NCBI GenBank assembly: GCA_021787735.1
Contig: JAJYLL010000025.1
Coordinates: 1 to 48,291, forward strand
Direction of reading: 5' to 3'
Source of the DNA: Acidobacteriota bacterium
Lineage (GTDB): Bacteria; Acidobacteriota; Terriglobia; UBA7540
DNA length: 48,291 bases
Shown: piece after piece, positions 26,301-34,785 of the stretch
Position numbering within the stretch: the first letter of the stretch is position 1
Layout of the letters: every line of letters begins with the position of its first letter
Position numbers and translations under genes: made by a program
The notes under the pieces: generated by a model
The model's database searches: none
What the model was told of the DNA's origin: nothing
Seen by the model: the letters and a program-made list of their open reading frames with translations, nothing else

Positions 26301-27008
26301 TTCCTCCAGGGTTCTTACACCTACTCGAAGGTGATCGGCTACATGGATGACGAAGGATGGGAGAACGGCCTGAACTTCAACTGCCCGGCGAGCCCCCTGA
26401 TGCCTCAGGGCTGCCAGGCGCTGAATCGCCACACACTCAGCTTCGATCATACCCACGTGCTGAAAATGGCGTTCATCTATGACCTGCCCTTCGGCGCAGG
26501 CCAGAAATTTGTCAACACCAACAAGACGGCAAGAGCAATCCTTGGTGGATGGCAGCTGAACGGCATCATCACGGGGATTTCGGGCGATCCTCTCTACCCG
26601 AGCCAGACCGGCACTTTCCTGAACACCCCTTACACCGGCCAGGTTCCTAATTTCGCCGGCAACCTTCAGATGGTTAAGGGGACCGGACCGGGCGAGCAAT
26701 GGTTTAACACGAACGCCTTTTCTCCGGATCTCACCGCTACAATCGGTAACGGCGGGCGAGGGCTGTCGTGGCTGCGAGGGCCCGGACTTGCGCAGCTTGA
26801 CCTCAGTCTCTTCCGTACCATCAAGCTCACGGAACGATTTAACTTGAAGGTGAAGGCTGAGACGCTGAACTTCAGCAACACGCCTCACTGGAGTGATCCA
26901 AATATGTACTGTTCCAATGTCAACGGTGTCTGCGGCGGAGGCTTCGGGCAGATTACCGGTTCGTTTGGACAGAGGATCTTCCAGTTAGGAGCTGAAGTCG
27001 ACTTCTAA
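23361..27008 (+). CDS. Oar-like TonB-dependent outer-membrane receptor
   Basis: This 1,215-residue protein is predicted to form an outer-membrane beta-barrel for uptake of glycans or other large substrates. Order of parts: signal peptide (IGLICLVAIATLGFVSV, about 12-28), carboxypeptidase-regulatory-like domain (GTVTDQTGAVVPGAAITIV, about 38-130), plug with LPLNVYQNF and GAATDVITKSGTNQFHGELY, then a long barrel ending in the aromatic LGAEVDF. Length and order are those of acidobacterial Oar-like receptors. The start is uncertain: TTG 23361 or ATG 23373, with AGAGGGAGG just upstream. It has its own promoter with two operator-like palindromes and its own terminator, so it is a single-gene unit. 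No polysaccharide-binding SusD partner is present, as usual in this phylum. The substrate is unknown. Confidence 0.92.
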   Translation: MSESMRSRFVSIGLICLVAIATLGFVSVQRLHSQVLYGSVSGTVTDQTGAVVPGAAITIVNDSTGLTRNTKSGSAGDYVFTDLPGGTYTLNVTTKGFKPLKQTGIRVVAGSTNQQNIQVSLGAVTQQVTVSGAAATLQTQQANVHTTITSYAVQNLPLNVYQNFQSVELLSPGVVSLSAITGNYPNSIADAPDRSLAINSDGLPQHINTSRVDGATDVFLWLPDHMVIVPPAATVQEVSVQTANYNVQKGLTAGAATDVITKSGTNQFHGELYAYHTDEALDAQNALVHTANGKAPKNIQNNDGVAVGGPIVKNKVFFFGNWDGFFQRQNPADINLIPPVDMRNGDYSAYLGAPVYNASGAPVMVCSSNAAGPGAGPLVQLQEGMVFDPVTGNQVTGQGRCAFQNNVIPTNRMYAGATNFWQLMQPYTPNDTLGQPFTQFTAQNDVRLRNSAWNRNIYTGKVDYNISDRQTLWGKYTLQKALLNDGTDYGIAGQGGGTGVTNDTAQTVTIGHTWTAKSDMVLSGHIGFTRMGEGNTVPGFGKDYGVSVLGLTNSNTPAGDPRYSGMPGIGWDFTGLGTNQSWEPAFRNDWQLTLDENATWIKGKHTVVFGFDAAHNHMNHWQPEIDCCPRGDVNMYDDNTFLNTATDAAGVGTQAQFYNASGSPVGFNSAPWNGVALFNLGLASEVYNTQQFIKATNKDWQEALYIGDTYRITPKLTIDAGLRWEYFPLITRDGASKFEVFDPNTDQLYLGGLGGHDTHLNNTPLGVTSSKLLFRPRLGIAYQLNNKTVIRTAFGMTNDTLPLERPLRGFYPYTIGADQFVAGNSNVTRFLPYSNFNSATNTVNAISGSPATGSGLFNGVPLITSPTGFASGVITPPGSYTVGTLAPGPFKRGYVEFWNFTVERKLPFNTLLTVGYVGNHLVHEFNGQQLNAAPLDTGAAGQPLYSKFGATTDAYAFMGYLDSHYNSLQVSLNRHVTHGLFLQGSYTYSKVIGYMDDEGWENGLNFNCPASPLMPQGCQALNRHTLSFDHTHVLKMAFIYDLPFGAGQKFVNTNKTARAILGGWQLNGIITGISGDPLYPSQTGTFLNTPYTGQVPNFAGNLQMVKGTGPGEQWFNTNAFSPDLTATIGNGGRGLSWLRGPGLAQLDLSLFRTIKLTERFNLKVKAETLNFSNTPHWSDPNMYCSNVNGVCGGGFGQITGSFGQRIFQLGAEVDF

Positions 27009-27094
27009 CATTGGTTGCCGGAAGCATGCCGCAAGGAAAGGTTTGTCCCGATCCGTTGCGGTCTGCCACGGCCTATCCTGATTCTGCAACAAAT

Positions 27095-27132
27095 GCGGGT
27101 AGGGGCTGTCAGGCCTCTACCCGCGTTTTTTT
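27095..27132 (+). terminator. Rho-independent terminator of the TonB receptor
   Basis: GCGGGTAGGGG (27095-27105) pairs with CCTCTACCCGC (27114-27124) in an 11-bp stem with one G-U pair and an 8-nt loop, followed by seven T at 27126-27132. Confidence 0.9.
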
Positions 27133-27432
27133 GTAACCGACGGCGGCTTGTCACGCCTTCCTCCAATACAATTCAAAAAGGTTTATCGCTTGCCACTGGG
27201 GCGCAGTTCCCACTTGCAATAGCTTGTAATCCATCCAAGTGTACTTGGCTGTGACGCTGGCATAAGACTTGGCTGATGGACAACCAGGGCAGAGACAATA
27301 TGCGCAGCGTGGTCTGGTGCGTTACTCGTATTGCCTTGCAGGACTCGAAGTCAACGGATATCAGGTCTTCTGTTACGGGAGAGTAACGGCTGATCTTCCT
27401 GGTTCAAGTTTCTTGGTAGCCGTATGTTGGAG
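27133..27432. other. Intergenic gap between convergent genes
   Basis: About 300 bp between the receptor terminator and the 3' end of the transglycosylase gene. No gene, repeat or RNA was recognised. Confidence 0.5.
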
Positions 27433-29664
27433 TTACCTTGCGTTTTTGTAGGGGGAGCTTGGACACGTGCTGAACTTAGCGGAGCCGGTCACCAATTGAC
27501 GATAGACTCCGCTGTCGGCAAATACGGCCTTGAGATAGACACGAGTCTCCGGGAAGGGAATGGATTCCACAAACTCCTGTTGATCTCGATACTTGCGCTG
27601 GCTGAGCCAGTGGTCTACGCGTGTGGGGCCGGCGTTGTAGGCAGCCACGGCTTCCGCAAGGTTTCCGTCATATCGCTTGAGAAGGTCGCGCAAATATGCA
27701 CATCCGAAGCGTACGTTGTATGCCGGTTGGTAGAGCCTTCGGCCCACTGACCTCCTGTAGCGTGGGGAGCTTGTTACCGTGGAAGGCACAACCTGCATCA
27801 GCCCGCGCGCATTAGAGGGTGAGGTGGCACGCCTGTTGAATCCTGATTCCTGCCGGATGAGTCCCATTACCAGGTATGGGTCGAGATGATTGATAGCAGA
27901 GTAGCGCCGGATCAGGGCCACGTAGGCGCTTGGAAAAACGAGTTGCCAGAACTCCCGAGGCAATTCGGAGAAACGTTGCGAGTAGTAATCTGGTGCAATC
28001 CTTCTCGCCGTATGTAGGGCGCGGTCTGTCTTGCCTTGGCGGCTCTCAAATTGGCTGAGTGCCAGCACCAGGACAGGAGAATTGGGGTGCTGGTTAAGTT
28101 GCGCCTGGATGTTCAGCCGGGCGAGGTCATCAAGATCGAGCGCTTCGAGTATATCGAACGTGGCCAGCTCACTGCCGCCAGCAGTCGGCAAGCATGCCCC
28201 GAAATCGGGCTGGTCAACGGCTGGAATTTTGGCGGTCAGTTCAGCGACTGAGAAGTTGGGATTGGCGGCGGCAGTTGCCTTGGCAGGATGCTTTTCAATC
28301 AGTGCAAGCCGGCGACTGGCCTCCTGCGCGTAGTAGGCGTGCCGGTAGCGCGTCTTGAGAAACACGTACAGTGCTTCCGCTTTGACAGGTTGCACATTTT
28401 CTTCCAGCCTGCCAAGAAAGTAGATCGCTGCCGGAACGTGTGGGGAGCCGGGATACTTCTGGATGAGGTTCAGCAAGGCTTTGCTGGCGTCGTACGGATT
28501 GCCGGTGAGAAACGCGATCCAGGCATACTGCCAGCTTGCCTCGGAGCCCTGCGGCGTCTGGGGGAACGCCTCCCGAAGCGTACGGTAATACAACGAGGCA
28601 ATGTCCCACTCGTCCCTGTACATGAAATAATTGGCCGCCCGCAGAAGGGCCACAGCGTGCCAATGCGACTTAAAATAATCCCTGCTGAGGTTGTTCAGAG
28701 GTTTGACGATAGCGGTGTCATCTTCAATCTGTGCGTAAGCATCTACTAAAGTGGCCAGACGCTCCGCATCCAATTCCGGTGTTGGGGCAACGCTGTTCAC
28801 CAGTGTTTCAATGGCGGCGGAGCCGCGGCCAAGGCGTATCAGGCACTTTGCACGGCCCAAGTCCCATCTCCACGCCCAGGTGCTATTTTGTCGCTCCCTC
28901 AGTAATTGCTCGTATCCATTTAACGCATCTGAATATCGGGAGGCCGCGTAGAGCCGCTCCACACGCGCTGTGGCAATTCGATCTGAAACCGGCGGATAGT
29001 TTACGCCCAGCTGGCTTCTCAATTTTTCCAGCGTCCCTTCAGCCGCATTGGCTTGAGGGGTAGTGGGGAAGGCGTAATAAATATCCTGCAAGGTCTCCGC
29101 GGCTTTCCGCAGTTGCCCGTTATCGGTATAGGCCTGGGCCAACACCAGCGCCAGTGCGGGACGCTCGCGCACCTGGGGCTCGCCTAGCAGAAGTTGAAGT
29201 GCCTTCTGCGGTTGCCCGGTCTGCAGATATCCCCACGCCAGCAATTCGATGGCATCGTAACGTTTGGTGCTGCCAGGATAACGCTTATCGAAATCGGCCA
29301 GCACGTCTGCCACGCGCTCGGGATGACCGCCCTTGTATGCGGCAGAAGCGCGGTAATATTCCGCCAGGTCGGCAATCGGCGAAGCCGCAGACATAGCCTT
29401 TGCCAGATCTGCCTCCGCATCGTCGTATTTTTCAGACTGGTATTCCCGGTAGCCAAGGACAAAATACGCCAGTGCGCGGACTTTCGCGTTCCTGACCGTC
29501 ACGGAATATCGCCTAAGTTCTGGCCACGTGCCGGCAGAGCCGGCTTTTGAAGCCAGGCGAACCAGGACGGGAGGGAGATCCCTGTGGAGTACGGCCGACG
29601 ATCGCGCAGCCGATGCCAGGGGCAGGAGAAAAATGCTGATCAGCAAAGTGCAGAGAAATTTCAC
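27433..29664 (-). CDS. slt: Soluble lytic murein transglycosylase (Slt-type)
   Basis: This 743-residue periplasmic enzyme cleaves peptidoglycan glycan strands to 1,6-anhydro products. It has a signal peptide (FLCTLLISIFLLPLASA), a long alpha-helical superhelical/TPR-like region (about 40-560) and a C-terminal SLT domain (about 590-720). The catalytic glutamate is E606 in LIRQESGFNRRATSPSNARGLMQV, and AAYNAGPTRVDHWL is also conserved. The length is a little above E. coli Slt70. Its ATG overlaps the stop of the upstream gene by 4 bp (29661-29664), so the two are translationally coupled. Confidence 0.93.
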   Translation of the reverse strand: MKFLCTLLISIFLLPLASAARSSAVLHRDLPPVLVRLASKAGSAGTWPELRRYSVTVRNAKVRALAYFVLGYREYQSEKYDDAEADLAKAMSAASPIADLAEYYRASAAYKGGHPERVADVLADFDKRYPGSTKRYDAIELLAWGYLQTGQPQKALQLLLGEPQVRERPALALVLAQAYTDNGQLRKAAETLQDIYYAFPTTPQANAAEGTLEKLRSQLGVNYPPVSDRIATARVERLYAASRYSDALNGYEQLLRERQNSTWAWRWDLGRAKCLIRLGRGSAAIETLVNSVAPTPELDAERLATLVDAYAQIEDDTAIVKPLNNLSRDYFKSHWHAVALLRAANYFMYRDEWDIASLYYRTLREAFPQTPQGSEASWQYAWIAFLTGNPYDASKALLNLIQKYPGSPHVPAAIYFLGRLEENVQPVKAEALYVFLKTRYRHAYYAQEASRRLALIEKHPAKATAAANPNFSVAELTAKIPAVDQPDFGACLPTAGGSELATFDILEALDLDDLARLNIQAQLNQHPNSPVLVLALSQFESRQGKTDRALHTARRIAPDYYSQRFSELPREFWQLVFPSAYVALIRRYSAINHLDPYLVMGLIRQESGFNRRATSPSNARGLMQVVPSTVTSSPRYRRSVGRRLYQPAYNVRFGCAYLRDLLKRYDGNLAEAVAAYNAGPTRVDHWLSQRKYRDQQEFVESIPFPETRVYLKAVFADSGVYRQLVTGSAKFSTCPSSPYKNAR

Positions 29665-31001
29665 ACTGAAGGACCCGGATAACCGGAACCAAGAAGCGGG
29701 GCATCGTTGTGCGCCAGCGTCCTTACAAGTTCTTCGTGGAAGTAATCAATTTTTCTGGCCACAGTATGGGCAAAGCGCTTCTCGTAGGTTTCCCGGCTCC
29801 GATCAATATCTTTCTTGAGTCGCTGATAGAGGTCCTTGTTCCTGCGGCCCTCTTCAACACTGCTCTTGTTGTACAACTCGATTTCAGACACCAGCAATCT
29901 TGAAAACCGTCTGGCGTCGCGGTGGATCTTCTCCTCAGCTTCTGTCCGTTGCGCAATTTTGGAGCCACCGAAAGAGGCCTGATTTCCCCCGGACGGCTGC
30001 GCACTCGCCGCCCACGTTGCCGGTTCTAGTCCCGCATCCGCAGGCGCGACAGCCGCCACTTCCAGGCTGGCCTCGGTGGATGCAACCTCTGGAGTGTGAT
30101 TGTGGGCAACGATTTCCGGCCTCGGGACGCCAATTCCGAACTCGATGTTGGTTGCCGCAGGCGCAGCAACTGTACTTGCCAATTCAGCCAATGGAGTGGC
30201 CACCACTCCGCCAAGGGCGACACTCAGCGCCACCAAGCGGTCCAACTGCGCCCCCGCAAACTCTGCCAGGAGTTTCAGCGAGTCGGTCAGACTTGCGTTG
30301 CGCTCCTCGCCGATGTCAGCGTAGAAAATGGCCGCGACCGAACCCGCCGATCGCACGGGGGCCAGCAGGACACGGCTATTTGCACCGGCGCCGAGCTTTG
30401 CCAGCACATTGCGATTCTTTTCCAGGCCAGTGGCGTTGGTTTCCACTGCCTCTGCCGTTTCAAACACTCGGCGGAATGGGCCGTCGTGGTTCAGAGAAAC
30501 CACCAACTCACAAATGTTTTCGCTGGATTTTTCTGGATTGAGTCCCCACGCCGAAGCCGCCCACGCAGCCCGTCCCCGAACGTCAAACACCGCCGTGCGC
30601 ACGTTCAAGCGCGCTGCTTCCTGGACAAGCACTTCAAATATCTGCCCTGCATAGGTGGCAGCGGCGAGTTTTCGCACGCTGGCAAGGATGCTGGAAGGTG
30701 AGATGGCAGTCGTTCCATCACAGTTCTCAAGTGGACCAACCAGATGCGCCGCCGCCTCTTCCAGTTGCTGCTGCTGGCTGCGCAGCAATCGCAGACCTTG
30801 ATCGAGCCGTGCAATCTGTTCGGCTTGCCGCCTTAAAGCTCTGCGAAGCTGCTCATAATCCTGCCGGACTACCCCAGAGACTTGGTTTGATTGTGTGGTT
30901 GCCAACCGCAAAAATCCTCGACCTGCTCCCCCTCGAGTCTCTCTTATCGTACCGCCAAAACCAGTGATGTCAACAGCCATCTCATGATCAGACGGACGCA
31001 T
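29661..31001 (-). CDS. Coiled-coil/GAF-like protein coupled to Slt
   Basis: The protein of about 446 residues has no signal peptide. Parts: a short Gly-rich start, a heptad-rich coiled coil (QDYEQLRRALRRQAEQIARL to LEEAAAHL), a GAF-like domain (from ASVRKLAAATYAGQIFEVLVQEAARLNVRTAVF to FYADIGEERNASLTDSLKLLAEFAGAQLD), a Pro/Ala-rich linker and a charged helical C-terminus (FSRLLVSEIELYNKSS, DLYQRLKKDIDRSRETYEKR). The GAF call rests on pattern only. The frame is open upstream to 31151 but would then enter the divergent tmRNA, so the start is placed at ATG 31001; ATG 30980 and GTG 31022 are alternatives. The 4-bp overlap with slt suggests a shared cell-envelope role, which is inferred. Confidence 0.7.
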   Translation of the reverse strand: MRPSDHEMAVDITGFGGTIRETRGGAGRGFLRLATTQSNQVSGVVRQDYEQLRRALRRQAEQIARLDQGLRLLRSQQQQLEEAAAHLVGPLENCDGTTAISPSSILASVRKLAAATYAGQIFEVLVQEAARLNVRTAVFDVRGRAAWAASAWGLNPEKSSENICELVVSLNHDGPFRRVFETAEAVETNATGLEKNRNVLAKLGAGANSRVLLAPVRSAGSVAAIFYADIGEERNASLTDSLKLLAEFAGAQLDRLVALSVALGGVVATPLAELASTVAAPAATNIEFGIGVPRPEIVAHNHTPEVASTEASLEVAAVAPADAGLEPATWAASAQPSGGNQASFGGSKIAQRTEAEEKIHRDARRFSRLLVSEIELYNKSSVEEGRRNKDLYQRLKKDIDRSRETYEKRFAHTVARKIDYFHEELVRTLAHNDAPLLGSGYPGPSV

Positions 31002-31056
31002 AAGTAAAGTCTTATTCACGAGCGATTCTTTCAGATTTCTAGCGGTCTCCCCCGTG

Positions 31057-31087
31057 TTGACACCGTGTCTCTGCGGGCACATACTAA
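31057..31087 (+). promoter_or_regulatory. Promoter of tmRNA
   Basis: TTGACA (31057-31062) is followed after 18-19 nt by ATACTAA (31081-31087), six bases before the mature tmRNA 5' end. The -10 match is imperfect. Confidence 0.5.
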
Positions 31088-31093
31088 AAACGA

Positions 31094-31459
31094 GGGGGCG
31101 TTCCGGATTCGACGGAAGCTCTCGCGTTCGAAAGGCACGTCGGGGGTCCACACCACCCGTAATCGGAGTGGAACAACATAACTGCCAACACGCAGTTTGC
31201 TTACGCTGCCTAATAGGCTAGCGCGTCTCTTCCGCTGATGCCCGCGGGGCGGAAAGAGGCGTCATCCAGCGGGCTGGCCTGGAACCTGCCGCCTGAGGGT
31301 TCCGGGTGAGACCGGGCAACCGGGCTCAGGCTAGCTGACGGTTCGTTCTTGCTCGTTCCTGAGGGCCGCCGGCGAAAGCATAAAGCGAACGGGATAAGCG
31401 TGTAGTCTTTCGAGCGTAAGGCTTTTCGGACGGGGGTTCGACTCCCCCCGCCTCCACCA
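31094..31459 (+). ncRNA. ssrA: Transfer-messenger RNA (tmRNA)
   Basis: This 366-nt RNA rescues stalled ribosomes by trans-translation. The 5' GGGGGCG pairs with CGCCTCC near the 3' end (one G-U), followed by ACCA. The 5' region continues with TTCCGGATTCGAC, a known tmRNA signature, and the T-arm GGGGGTTCGACTCCCCC lies before the acceptor. The tag frame at 31184-31213 reads ANTQFAYAA followed by TAA, a hydrophobic AA-ending degron. The coded CCA end and one-piece layout are typical. It begins inside the upstream open extension of the divergent GAF-like gene, which helps exclude that extension as coding. Confidence 0.95.
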
Positions 31460-31630
31460 AGGAAGTCGAGATCTCTTAATCAATGCAGAGGCAAGTGTGC
31501 ACCGTCCTTCCCTGGCTTCGCCCACCTGCTCGGTGGCGCTGATAACCTTCCAAAGCTATTAATGTTGAAGAAACGAAGCGCGCAGTAATGCGCTCCGGCC
31601 ATAAGATTATGCGGGTTCTTCTTACTGAAG

Positions 31631-32599
31631 CTAAGCAAAGGGGAAGTGCAATTGAACGGGTTCGGGCTTCCTGGGGTGATGAATTGAACCCTCAATGTCT
31701 GCCCACTGGAATCTGCTGGCAGCGGTCCGAACGACCGGTTCAATTTTGCCCCGGTACAGACTGGCAACGATTTCCTGAGACTTGCGGTCGAGGCCGGAGG
31801 CGTCCCACCGGAGGGTGCTGTATGCCTGGCAAATGGAGTTTTGCATCCTCGGGCAACCGTGACGCGCGCCGTTTTCCAGCCGCGCTGCCGTTTCGCGGAG
31901 CCACTTCACTGTGGAGATTGTTGCGCGCCGGCAGATTGGCACGATGTCCCGAGAAATAGGGCCAGCGGCAGCGATGGCACGCCTGCAGACCGGAAGCATC
32001 TCCCGAAGGCAACGGTGCGCCACCGCGATGGCTTGGCGCAAGACCGGCTCGGCGCGGCGGAGACACAGCGTTGCGAGTGCGGCGGACCGGCGGGCAAGGT
32101 CGCCTGCGATCCAGTTTGAACGCGAGCGCCAGCCCCGGCGAATCGCTCGCTCCGTACCCTGCCAGTGACGGTTGATGCTTCTTCGAACCCGTGGGGCAAC
32201 CTCGCGGTATCGCCTTCTGGCGACGAAAGCGGCATGGCGGCTGAACGGGACCACATGCCTGCGGTGAAGGGTCGCAAGACAGGCAGAAAGCCACTTGATG
32301 AGATTGAGAATCGACGACACCATCAGGCTGTTCCAGCTAATGGGGTCAGGCTCTGCCAGAAAGTCTTCTGTTTCAACCGATTCCAGGCTCATGCCGGACG
32401 TGCACACCTGGTCGGGATCGTACAGCACATCGTACTGTCGTCCCTTACCCTCTTCATGCTCAACAATCAGATTGTAGCCGTGCTCGAAAGCGTAGTTGAG
32501 CGCTTGGTCGCGCGTGCGGAAAGAGTCCTGGAACTGGACTCGGGCTCGCCAGCGGAAATGCTCGCTGGGAATGACAGCGATTGCTCTGGATGCCTCCAT
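31631..32599 (-). CDS. Arginine-rich repeat protein of unknown function
   Basis: This 322-residue protein starts at ATG 32599, preceded by GGAGGAGGGG (the frame is open from GTG 32614). The N-terminal 95 residues look globular (WRARVQFQDSFRTRDQALNYAFEHGYNLIVEHEEGKGRQ). A hydrophobic segment follows (LMVSSILNLIKWLSACLATL). The rest is a strongly basic helical region with a repeated pattern: YREVAPRVRRSI, LREMLPVCRRAI and SRDIVPICRRAT. No family was recognised. Strong basicity and amphipathic repeats would suit binding of nucleic acid, lipid or LPS. The ribosome site and codon pattern support a real gene. Confidence 0.6.
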   Translation of the reverse strand: MEASRAIAVIPSEHFRWRARVQFQDSFRTRDQALNYAFEHGYNLIVEHEEGKGRQYDVLYDPDQVCTSGMSLESVETEDFLAEPDPISWNSLMVSSILNLIKWLSACLATLHRRHVVPFSRHAAFVARRRYREVAPRVRRSINRHWQGTERAIRRGWRSRSNWIAGDLARRSAALATLCLRRAEPVLRQAIAVAHRCLREMLPVCRRAIAAAGPISRDIVPICRRATISTVKWLRETAARLENGARHGCPRMQNSICQAYSTLRWDASGLDRKSQEIVASLYRGKIEPVVRTAASRFQWADIEGSIHHPRKPEPVQLHFPFA

Positions 32600-32788
32600 C
32601 ATCCCCTCCTCCACGCATAATTAGAACCCGAAATCGTTTTCGCGACAATCGGCCAGAGGTGCTACTACCAAGGAGCCAGTGGTAGTAGATACCTGTGAGC
32701 CAGTTGAGAACATTAATCAGTTAAGCCTAATGGAATCATTGCGATACGCATTGCCTGGCAAGGGATAAGCGTGGGCTGTAGGGGGGAG

Positions 32789-32828
32789 CGTGAAGGGCAC
32801 GGGCATATGGAACTCGTGCCCTTTCACG
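32789..32828 (-). terminator. Long hairpin downstream of the kelch/IPT lipoprotein gene
   Basis: CGTGAAGGGCACG and CGTGCCCTTTCACG form a stem of about 13-15 bp with one bulge and a short loop, 28 bp past the stop at 32856. It lacks a U tract on the minus strand. Confidence 0.5.
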
Positions 32829-32855
32829 GAATGTAAGGATGTGCCGCACGTAAAG

Positions 32856-34409
32856 TTACGGCAGAGTGTTGTAATACACCGTGCCGCTGATCGCACCGCC
32901 CGAGCCAACGGCCGAAAAGGCCTGGCCGCCGATCAGTATGAAACGGGGAGTTGCCGTTGGTGATTGCAGCGGGCTGACGACTGCCGCCGCGTTGTACACG
33001 TTGGCGCTGATCTGGTTAACGGAAGAGGTGATACCGTTAAACGAGGCCAGTGTGCTGTCCGGGTTAATCTGGCTGCGTTCGAGTTCAAGTGAGCCCGGCA
33101 AGCCGTTATAGATACCCTCGGCGTCGATCACCTGGCCGAAAGCCATCCATGTGATCTGCTTCTTCCGGTTCTTGATGGTCGATGAGGTAGCCGTCCACGT
33201 ACCCACGACTCCGTTCACCGCGCTGGCAAAATTCACATTCTGTATTCCCGTGGCGTTGCCTTGCGCGTTGGGGTCTGTGGAACTCGCGCTGTCGCCGCCT
33301 AGCACGTAGAGTTTGCCTGCAAAACCGAAGGCCGTCGCAAAAGAGACCGCAGTCGGATAAGCACTGCTGGACTGAGTCCACGAGCCGAGCGTGCCATCGG
33401 CATTCACTGGGGCGGAAAAGACGTCGCTGGAAGGAGTGCCGTCACTCTTCAGGCCCCCGACGACGTAAACGTACCCGTTAAATAACGTTACCGCCGGCCC
33501 CACCAGCGATTCCGGCAGCGAAGATTTGAGCTGCGCCCACGGGCCGACGACACCGGTAGTGGGATCGAAGCCTGCATTGAAAACGTCAGTCGTTCCTCCG
33601 GGTGCGTCGGTGGAATTTATCTGGCCTCCGATGACATAAATGAAAGCCGAGCCATCGGGAACCAGGGAATTCTCCGGATTGGCTTCCACCATCCCGTGGT
33701 GCGCAAGCGGCTCGGGCAGTGTGTTCGGACTCGGCGTCCAGCCGGAGATATTGCCTGTGGGGTCAAGCGGACCGACAAATACGCTTGACGTGTTGCCGGT
33801 TCCATCGTACCCGCCCGTGGTCACAACATAAGCGCTGGTGTCACTCACGGGGATGGCCGCAGCGCGCAGGCCGGTTAGGGGCGTGGGAAGAGCGGTTGCT
33901 TGCGTCCACTGCACGTTGTTCACATCAAAGGTGAGGGTCTGGATGAGGGTGAGGTTGACCGTGTTGCTGGTCCCACCGCTTGTCTTGACCGACACAGTGA
34001 CGGTGCCGGGCAGCGTGAAGTTGGTTGTACCGTTACCTGTGGGCACGTTGACCGCAATTCCGGTGTCAGTCCAGCCGCCGGCATTTGGCGTAACTGTGGC
34101 CGTGATCCCGCTGGACGACTGGGCAAAGATCACCTGTCCCGGCGAGCTCTGGAAACCGCTGCCGTTGATTTCAATGGGAAGGCCAACCGGGCTGGAGGGA
34201 TCGGTTGAAGAGTTGACATTCTGAATCACGGGAACCGGAGGCGGAGTAACGTTGCCACTTCCACTTGATCCCCCGCAGGAAATGAAAAACAAGGCTGACG
34301 CGGCAAAAAGGAAGGCAAACCCTCCCGCCACTGATATAAATCGGGCCCGATTACCTGTTGCTCTGAACCTTGCCGAGAGAACGGACAGGTTTTCTGACAG
34401 AAACTGCAT
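32856..34409 (-). CDS. Exported lipoprotein with IPT domain and kelch-like repeats
   Basis: This 517-residue protein is probably lipidated. The N-terminus is followed by a hydrophobic segment and a FISCGGSSGSG lipobox-like site (about residues 42-52). An IPT/TIG Ig-like domain covers about 58-155 (PVIQNVNSSTDPSSPVGLPI). From about 165 onward come kelch-like repeats with YVVTTGGYDG, IYVIGGQ, VYVVGGL and LYVLGGD, which suggests a 6-7 bladed propeller. GGAGGT lies 6 nt before the ATG. The role is unknown; such lipoproteins are common in Acidobacteria and often lie at the cell surface. Confidence 0.75.
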   Translation of the reverse strand: MQFLSENLSVLSARFRATGNRARFISVAGGFAFLFAASALFFISCGGSSGSGNVTPPPVPVIQNVNSSTDPSSPVGLPIEINGSGFQSSPGQVIFAQSSSGITATVTPNAGGWTDTGIAVNVPTGNGTTNFTLPGTVTVSVKTSGGTSNTVNLTLIQTLTFDVNNVQWTQATALPTPLTGLRAAAIPVSDTSAYVVTTGGYDGTGNTSSVFVGPLDPTGNISGWTPSPNTLPEPLAHHGMVEANPENSLVPDGSAFIYVIGGQINSTDAPGGTTDVFNAGFDPTTGVVGPWAQLKSSLPESLVGPAVTLFNGYVYVVGGLKSDGTPSSDVFSAPVNADGTLGSWTQSSSAYPTAVSFATAFGFAGKLYVLGGDSASSTDPNAQGNATGIQNVNFASAVNGVVGTWTATSSTIKNRKKQITWMAFGQVIDAEGIYNGLPGSLELERSQINPDSTLASFNGITSSVNQISANVYNAAAVVSPLQSPTATPRFILIGGQAFSAVGSGGAISGTVYYNTLP

Positions 34410-34785
34410 AGTACTACCTCCATCACGTTTGCCACGCTGCTGGCGTTCAGTGGCAGTCTAAGCTTCCCCTCTCCAGCGCCGGATTATAGATCACTTAGTC
34501 AAAAGAGCGGAAGTATACTTTAGTTCTATTGGTGTTTCATGCCTTTGCTGTTGAAGCCAAAAGACTTGTGCGTACCAAGGCCCTCGGCGGGGGGTACTTT
34601 AGTACCATTGCCGGGAACCGATGGTTTATGGTAAACGAGTTAAAGAGGGGTGCTGTCCGTTGGTGGGCAGGGGTACGTTGGCTGGCGATACTCGACTTGA
34701 TGGGGCTCAATGACGAAACTCTCCCTCGTTTTGCCGGTGCGGGCAGGCTCGACGTGCCCGGTACGTTATTTCTCAGGAGGCATGT
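34410..34785. other. Divergent intergenic region with one palindrome
   Basis: 376 bp between the lipoprotein (-) and the Gly/Met-rich protein (+). It contains the perfect palindrome at 34593-34606 (separate entry). An open frame at 34529-34789 has no family features and is not called. Confidence 0.45.
34593..34606. promoter_or_regulatory. Perfect 6-2-6 palindrome (operator candidate)
   Basis: GGTACT-TT-AGTACC is an exact inverted repeat. No second exact copy was noticed nearby. Confidence 0.35.

Noticed and set aside
31001..31151. N-terminal extension of the GAF-like gene
   Set aside because: It would run into the divergent tmRNA and its promoter and adds no recognisable sequence.
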